From NCBI GenBank assembly GCA_037957365.1, contig JARHVA010006311.1, forward strand, positions 124,001 to 188,000: DNA of 64,000 nt, in the 5' to 3' direction. The notes under the pieces were generated by a model that was not told the DNA's origin, searched no databases, and saw only the letters and a program-made list of their open reading frames with translations. This DNA is from Torreya grandis (lineage: Eukaryota; Streptophyta; Pinopsida; Cupressales; Taxaceae). Position 1 is the stretch's first letter, and the number at the start of each line of letters is the position of its first letter. The position numbers were made by a program, and so were the translations under genes. Below, one piece after another: positions 59,036 to 64,000 of the stretch.

Positions 59036-60247
59036 TGTAATATCCCCTTCAACAGGGAATATATAAATACAAACAGTTCTGAACAAAGATACACTTTTTG
59101 CCAAAATAATTTCAAATATGAATAAATAAATCACAATATAATCTCTCAACAGCAAATCAAAGATCTTATCACTTGTTCTTCTAGACGATTACACAATTGA
59201 GTCTCTGTCATACAAATAAAATAACGTGAAATATTCTATCTTGAATCCCTGGGCTTTAGCCAATCTAGAAATTGAGCCTAAATCTAGAAATTCTGTCTCG
59301 GCCTGCTGTGTTGAACACACAGTTGCCAGCGTCAGTCGATATACTGCCGACATCGGTCACTGTCAGTCCTTCTCTACTGACGTCGGTCTTCAGTCGGCCG
59401 ATGTCGGTCACTAGGGATCTCTGTCTGTCATGGTCAGTGTCTGCGTGGATCTTTACAGACCTGTACGGACTTCGTACGGCCGCCAATTAAGCACAACTTG
59501 CATGTTTTCAACCCCTGATCTGAAAATATATGTCTCTAATACAGAAGATCTCTAGCTGTATAATTTATTGAATCAAAAACTAAATAAAGAAATACCTGAA
59601 ATACTGTGATAACTTCTGTTTGAAGTTATCTCTCAAATCTGTACCTCTGTGATAACTTTTATATGAAGCTATCTCTCAATTTGGCAATAAATCAGCTAAT
59701 ATCTCACAGCCTCTAAATCACACACAATGAAGAGTTGACGTTCTCCACTGCAATGGAATCCTCGAACCCTTGGCTCAGTCTTCACAGAAGAATTCTTCAA
59801 AATCAATAATCAATAATGAATGGCTTATCAATAATGGCCTCCATGAGAAACCCTTATACCCTCAAAAAGATATGCTTGCCCTAATTAGGGTTTCTAATTA
59901 AAAATAGGCTAAATAATTAATATTTGATTAAATCAATCAAATATTAATATCTCCCTCAATACATGTCAGATCCTCGAACCGTTCAAAGCTGGTGAACCAG
60001 GGAGTGATTCCACACATGACCATACCAAAATAAAGGCACTCCGCTGCATGTCAAATATCCCTAAATAATAGGAGCTTCGACCCAATGTGTCTAAAATAAC
60101 CTGAATGAAAGCCAAATGTAGAAATTCTGTGAATCAAAGTCAAGCCAAGCTCCATTATGACTCTCTATCCATCCTATTAGCCTACGAAGGTCGCATAATA
60201 GGCTAATCATCAAGTCTGTCAATGTCCACGAAAAAGGGGACATGACA
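59036..60247 (-). repeat. Gypsy-1 3' LTR (1,212 bp)
   Basis: Its plus-strand edges are TGTAATATCCCC and GGGGACATGACA. The first 316 bp reappear at 61,472-61,787. A GACGTCGG cluster lies at 59,325-59,409. A polypurine tract (GGAGGGGCAGAT on the minus strand) abuts it at 60,248-60,259. The 402-base frame at 60,219-60,620 straddles this edge and is not a gene. Confidence 0.88.
59325..59409. repeat. GACGTCGG cluster in Gypsy-1 LTR
   Basis: Four members: CCAGCGTCAGTC, GCCGACATCGGTC, CTGACGTCGGTC and GGCCGATGTCGGTC, at about 59,325, 59,346, 59,377 and 59,396. They are spaced 19-31 bp apart. Confidence 0.85.
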
Positions 60248-60745
60248 ATCTGCCCCTCCAAAAATTGCTTGTCCCCAAGCAATCTCGGAACAATGAACCA
60301 CTCGATCCACCTGGATCCCAAATGTAGTTATGCTCTGCACAGCTGTTAATCAATGCAAGTACCTGCAACATCATCAAAAGTAGAACAAAGAGGAACCCAT
60401 AATCAAAGTGGCGAATGCAACTCAACCAAACTCTAAGATCACAAATATCATATACACCTTCCACCATGCTATGCGAAAGGCACGCTCCAACTCTACAACA
60501 ACTCCCAAATGGAACTATGCCAAGTATGGTGAATCCACACACTGTACCTCTACTGTGGTCAGCATATCTGATCAACTCCTGCTCTAAGTCATGTACCGAC
60601 AAACTATCAATCCATCCCATAACTGATCCCTCTATAAAGGCGGCACAACCAACTGTACCACACTGTCAACTATATGAGAAGAATCAATCTGGAGTCTCAA
60701 CTCCACTGGTATGCCAAACTCATTAGGACCAAGAAATCCCAAATC

Positions 60746-61360
60746 CTAAACATGTGTGTCAGTACCAACAACATGTTCCTCAGCTATAACTGTAGGAATA
60801 TACTCACAATCAACACTCAATGTACTAACCTCTGAGTATACCTCCACACTCTGAATGCTAGCATCAGACTCATCCTCATCTAACTCTGAAGAAGCTGCTA
60901 CTGAAACTATCTCATCATCACAATCTCTCGCTCCCTCATCCTCTGCAACTAACTGAGAGTCCAACTCCTCATGACTAAGCTCGACCACATGTCTGTCAGA
61001 ATCTTGGTGAGCCACCTTCATTGCCTCTATCTTGGGCTCTGAAGCCTCTGCCTCTGACTCCTTAGAATTATCATGCTGTTCGAAATCTTTCGATTTCGAA
61101 TCCTCATAATAATCAGGGGACATGTTGTTGCCCCGTCTAAGTGATCTGTAGTGCTCTCTCCTCAGCTTAACAAAGTGATCAAAAGGCAACAACTCCTGAC
61201 CTCAAGGTGGTAATAAGTCCCACTCCTCATTCGTTGTCATATACTGTGTGGATTTGTCTTTAAATGAAGGGTATGAAAGAGCTTCATTCAACCTCTTCAA
61301 ACTTAGTTTCAACTTCCTCATATCATAGTCCCACCGACTCTGAGTACCGGGAGTCATCAT
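60746..61360 (-). pseudogene. Gypsy-1 gag-like acidic protein, one stop
   Basis: The minus-strand frame starts at ATG 61,360 (MMTPGTQSRWDYDMRKLKLS) and ends at 60,746. It is 204 codons long, with a single TGA at 61,202-61,204 between DLLPP and GQELLPF; CGA would fit there. The N-terminal ~90 residues look globular (NEALSYPSFKDKSTQYMTT, LLPFDHFVKLRREHYRSLRR). The C-terminal ~115 are strongly acidic and probably disordered (SSELDEDESDAS). There is no zinc knuckle. As the only frame between the PBS and the polypurine tract it is the candidate Gag of a parasitic element. The identity is inferred from position, not from a recognised domain. Confidence 0.5.
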
Positions 61361-61452
61361 GGATACTTTGCTGATTTAATCTACCCAAACTACTCAATAA
61401 GATTGCAGAACATTGGCTTTGATTTGCCCAAACTATCCAACAGGATGGCAAG

Positions 61453-61470
61453 AATTTGGCTCTGATACCA
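61453..61470 (-). other. Gypsy-1 primer-binding site (Met tRNA type)
   Basis: The minus strand reads TGGTATCAGAGCCAAATT one base from the LTR edge. Copia A-C use the same initiator Met primer site, although the elements are unrelated. Confidence 0.88.
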
Positions 61471-61471
61471 C

Positions 61472-61787
61472 TGTAATATCCCCTTCAACAGGGAATATAG
61501 AAATACAAACAGTTCTGAACAAAGATACACTTTTTGCCAAAATAATTTCAAATATGAATATATAAATCACAATATAATCTCTCAACAACAAATCAAAGAT
61601 CTTATCACTTGTTCTTCTAGACGATTACACAATTGAGTCTCTGTCATACAAATAAAATAATGTGAAATATTCTGTCTTGAATCCCTGGGCTTTAGCCAAT
61701 CTAGAAATTGAGCCTAAATCTGGAAATTCTGTCTCGGCCTGCTGTGTCGAACACATAGTCGCTGGTGTCGGTCGATATACTGCCGAC
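61472..61787 (-). repeat. Gypsy-1 5' LTR remnant (316 bp)
   Basis: It matches 59,036-59,351 over its whole 316 bp with only scattered differences, then stops abruptly at GCCGAC. It carries two members of the GACGTCGG family (about 61,757-61,787). Confidence 0.9.
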
Positions 61788-62175
61788 TGTTTCTATCGCT
61801 AATTCGCTCTTCAGATTATAAAGAGAGAAGAAACTATAGAGATAATGGTCAAGGCATGTGAAGTACCTGGATAAAGACTACGCACCATAAATCCAGATGC
61901 TGTGGGCACTCCTCTTTGGCTGTGGAGGAATGACACCTGCAAAGAAGAAAACTTGGACAGAAAGGTGTTAGATAGATAGGCGGTGGGTTGCCAGGCAAAA
62001 TCCTATTCCCAGAAGTATGAGAACTTCCTTAAGGGAGGTCAACCCACTATTTTGATAAGAGATGAATGACTGATAAATGACAGAATGCTAAAATAGACTG
62101 AAATGATAGTAAACTGAAAAGAAGAAAAGGAAGCAAAGGCTTACCTGGAAGAAGCTGTCGGCTTAGTCACAGTCG

Positions 62176-62250
62176 CTGGCGTCGGTGGTCCTACCGGCGT
62201 CGGTTGTCAAAGGTGCCGACATCGGTGGGGTAATGGCCGGCGTCGGTCGG
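62176..62250. repeat. GACGTCGG cluster in Gypsy-2 LTR, first
   Basis: Four members: CTGGCGTCGGTGG, ACCGGCGTCGGTTG, GCCGACATCGGTGG and GGCCGGCGTCGGTCGG, with ~20-bp spacing. Confidence 0.85.
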
Positions 62251-62823
62251 GGCAATAAGCTTGGACAGGGCTTTAGGCAGGTTCTAGTCTGTGGATGGTC
62301 CGGGTTTGGTCTGAGCTTGGTCTGTGGACGTGCAAAATGGTCTGGGAGAATCTGGTTTCAGTTGAAGGTCTATGCAGAGGTCTAGGATAATGGACAAAGT
62401 GTCGAAAGGGGATAGAGAGATAAAGGAGGTCAATCAAGGAGATAGGAATCCGAGTCTGACTGGTTTGGTTGGCAGTCTGGGTTGGGGAAAAGAAGAGCTG
62501 AATCTAGTTTAAAACCAGATGACTAGAAAGCATAATGAAAACACAAATAGAGTACTTACTTGTGCCCTGCTGAAGAAAATGGTGATCTTTTTGCTGATGA
62601 TGCCAGATGTGAAACCTGTTGCTGATGAAGAATCCCTGTTGTTCACTTGCAGAAGCTTGCTGTGTACCTGAGGGAGAGAGTCAGATTGATTGGCAGAGAG
62701 GTCAAGTGAAAGGATGGATACAAGGGTCGGATGCGAAGGTTCAAGAGTCGGGATGTCAGAGAGAAAACGTAGAGAAGCGAAGAGAAGCCCAGAGATAACG
62801 GTGAAGAAAAACGTTATGAAAGG

Positions 62824-62876
62824 TGCCGACGCCAGCAATATCGCCGACGTCAGTCGACGGTTGACCGACGTCGGTG
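62824..62876. repeat. GACGTCGG cluster in Gypsy-2 LTR, second
   Basis: Three members: GCCGACGCCAGC, GCCGACGTCAGTCGACGG and GACCGACGTCGGTGG. The last contains the perfect 12-bp palindrome. Confidence 0.85.
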
Positions 62877-64000
62877 GCTAAAAGGCCGGAGAAAGGCTAA
62901 AAATAGCCTTCTATCCGTTTCCCAAATGCCGGGTCAAATGAATGCGAGGATGAAACGGTCGACGGGGGTTAAATGGGCGAGTGAAGAGATTGGAATGGGA
63001 GTCTTAGGCATTAAATGGCCATGTGGGGAATAAAGGGGATCCAAGGAAGGTATCCTAGGGTGGCGAGGTGGCAAGGAGAAGGAAAATGGACTTATTTAAT
63101 TAAAAATAGATGATTATTTTCAATTAATAAGACCTAGGTAGGTTAGGGATAGTCGAAGTGGCAAGGGACCAAGGGGAGAGAGGAAGACCAAGGGTTAGAC
63201 AATTTTTAGGTGTCTACATTTGCCCCTTTTTGTCTTGTTGGTTGTTCTAGACGAACTGCAAGACAAAAACAGGGAGTGGTTGCCCCAGGTGAAGGATGAT
63301 GTGGATTGCCCCGAAGTATGGATGAGGTATTCCCCCTCAAAGCGGGAGTCGAGGGAAGGAACCTGATGTCGGGTGCTGATTTGACAAAGAGTGGATGAGA
63401 AGGGTGAAGAGTGAGTGAAAACACTGCAAAAGTTGTGATTGCGCGTACACCACATCACGGGACAGGTAGGTCAAATGGTCGCAGTCAAAAAGGGTCGAGG
63501 AGTGCTAAAATCAAAGTAACCGGGCCCCAACATTTAGTCGTATGTTGATCGGGTCACTCAATCTAAGCTGAAGCTCCACATGGTCATCGTGTTCTAGGTA
63601 TCCAGGGCTCAGGAAGTGCCCCCAGAAACATGAAAAAGTCACAAGTAGTGCAGATCAACCGGCTTGCGATCCTATACTTGCGAATGGTCAAAAAGGGTCT
63701 GCGAACAATTCTGCTAACCAGCCATGAGGTAGCACACACGCAAAAACAACCAAGGCAACAGTGTCTTGGAAGTGGTCGAAGGTCGAAGGAGATACGCATG
63801 ATCTCCAATGGTCATTGGTCAAGGGAATGGATGGACGAAAGGATGTGGCCGAGCTAACCTCAGAAGACGTCAGGTGATCTGAGTGCTGCCTACATAGCCC
63901 CTGTGTGAAGGGCCTTAGGCCAATGTAGTTCTCCCTAAAAGGGAGGAAGGGTCAAAGAGATTGATTGGTCTTAGTCAAAGGAAAATGATTGGTCTTGGTC

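Larger units (their letters stand above)
59036..61787 (-). mobile_element. Gypsy-1: short non-autonomous LTR element, 5' LTR interrupted
   Basis: The minus-strand layout is 5' LTR (61,787 down to 61,472, cut short), PBS, 1.2-kb interior, polypurine tract and complete 3' LTR. Interior length is 1,224 bp, so the undisturbed element would be about 3.6 kb. It encodes one acidic gag-like frame and no protease, integrase or RT. The 5' LTR is cut at 61,787 by Gypsy-2; the missing ~896 bp should lie beyond the window. Confidence 0.82.
61788..63218 (-). repeat. Gypsy-2 3' LTR (1,431 bp)
   Basis: Its plus-strand edges are TGTTTCTATCGC and GGTGTCTACA, giving TG...CA. The left edge coincides with the break in the Gypsy-1 LTR and the right edge with a polypurine tract. 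It carries two GACGTCGG clusters (62,176-62,250 and 62,824-62,876). It is noticeably more GC-rich than the rest of the window. No partner LTR is inside the window. Confidence 0.75.
61788..64000 (-). mobile_element. Gypsy-2: minus-strand Ty3/gypsy (Tat/Ogre-like), 3' end only
   Basis: Starting from the 3' LTR (61,788-63,218), the polypurine tract (minus strand AAAAAGGGGCAAA) lies at 63,219-63,231. About 770 bp of 3' untranslated interior follows up to the window end. The motif GCCTACATAGCCCC...AGGCCAATGTAGTTCTCC at 63,888-63,935 resembles a conserved block I recall from 3' regions of plant Tat/Ogre elements. Relics of the same block lie at 24.8 and 25.6 kb. No pol domain is inside the window. 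Frames at 63,195-63,857 lack protein features. Confidence 0.65.

Noticed and set aside
60219..60620. 133-codon minus-strand frame
   Set aside because: It crosses the polypurine tract and LTR edge of Gypsy-1, so it cannot be a normal element protein; it has no domain.
62176..62876. CpG island of a host gene promoter in the GC-richer right end
   Set aside because: The GC rise coincides with the Gypsy-2 LTR and its GACGTCGG clusters, and no host gene follows.
63584..63857. Pair of opposite 74-75-codon frames near the window end
   Set aside because: They overlap on both strands, have no domain and fall in the 3' untranslated interior of Gypsy-2.
1..64000. tRNA, rRNA or other structural RNA genes
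   Set aside because: I found no cloverleaf-like or rRNA-like segment; the tRNA-like matches are all retrotransposon primer-binding sites.

Overview
This is a stretch of plant nuclear genome, AT-rich and dominated by retrotransposons. No intact host gene is visible. The long AT-rich spacers, layered LTR retrotransposons, plant mobile domain relic and beta-1,3-glucanase (GH17) relic fit a large seed-plant genome; a gymnosperm is my guess, not something the sequence proves. All coding sequence I recognise is broken by stops or frameshifts.

Layout. 1-~4.1 kb: the gag end, primer-binding site (PBS) and probable LTR of a minus-strand Ty3/gypsy element; the LTR-side sequence holds a 57-nt palindrome and a TTGAACCAA array. 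4.1-7.9 kb: AT-rich spacer with one weak LTR candidate. 7.9-23.9 kb: a 16-kb unit bounded by 1.1-kb degenerate direct repeats (TG...CA ends), with a plant mobile domain (PMD) pseudogene and ~62-bp tandem repeats. It is split by Copia A (15,477-21,172, minus strand, 709-bp LTRs, target duplication AAGGA). 23.9-32.3 kb: degenerate spacer with two relics of a gypsy 3' region and a faded reading frame. 32.3-35.1 kb: LINE RNase H remnant followed by an unrecognised protein relic with an A-rich tail. 35.4-37.6 kb: foldback element with long inverted arms. 38.3-38.8 kb: GH17 pseudogene. 39.55-39.91 kb: 180-bp tandem duplication.

40.7-51.0 kb: two copies of the Copia A family (B and C, plus strand) fused as LTR-internal-LTR-internal-LTR. 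51.0-56.8 kb: a non-autonomous gypsy element with 0.73-0.79-kb LTRs, an Asp-tRNA-type PBS and an essentially non-coding interior. 59.0-61.8 kb: a short minus-strand element (Gypsy-1; 1,212-bp LTR, Met-type PBS, 204-codon acidic gag-like frame, no polymerase). 61.8-64.0 kb: the 3' LTR and 3' internal end of another minus-strand gypsy element (Gypsy-2) inserted inside a Gypsy-1 LTR.

The most unusual signal is a GC-rich, CpG-rich 12-bp palindrome, ACCGACGTCGGT, and its decayed variants. It recurs in 11 clusters in otherwise AT-rich DNA. It lies in the LTRs of the Copia family, in its polyprotein linker (as an in-frame 7-residue TDVG repeat), and in the LTRs of two unrelated gypsy families. Gypsy-2 sits exactly at the centre of one of these palindromes in the Gypsy-1 LTR.
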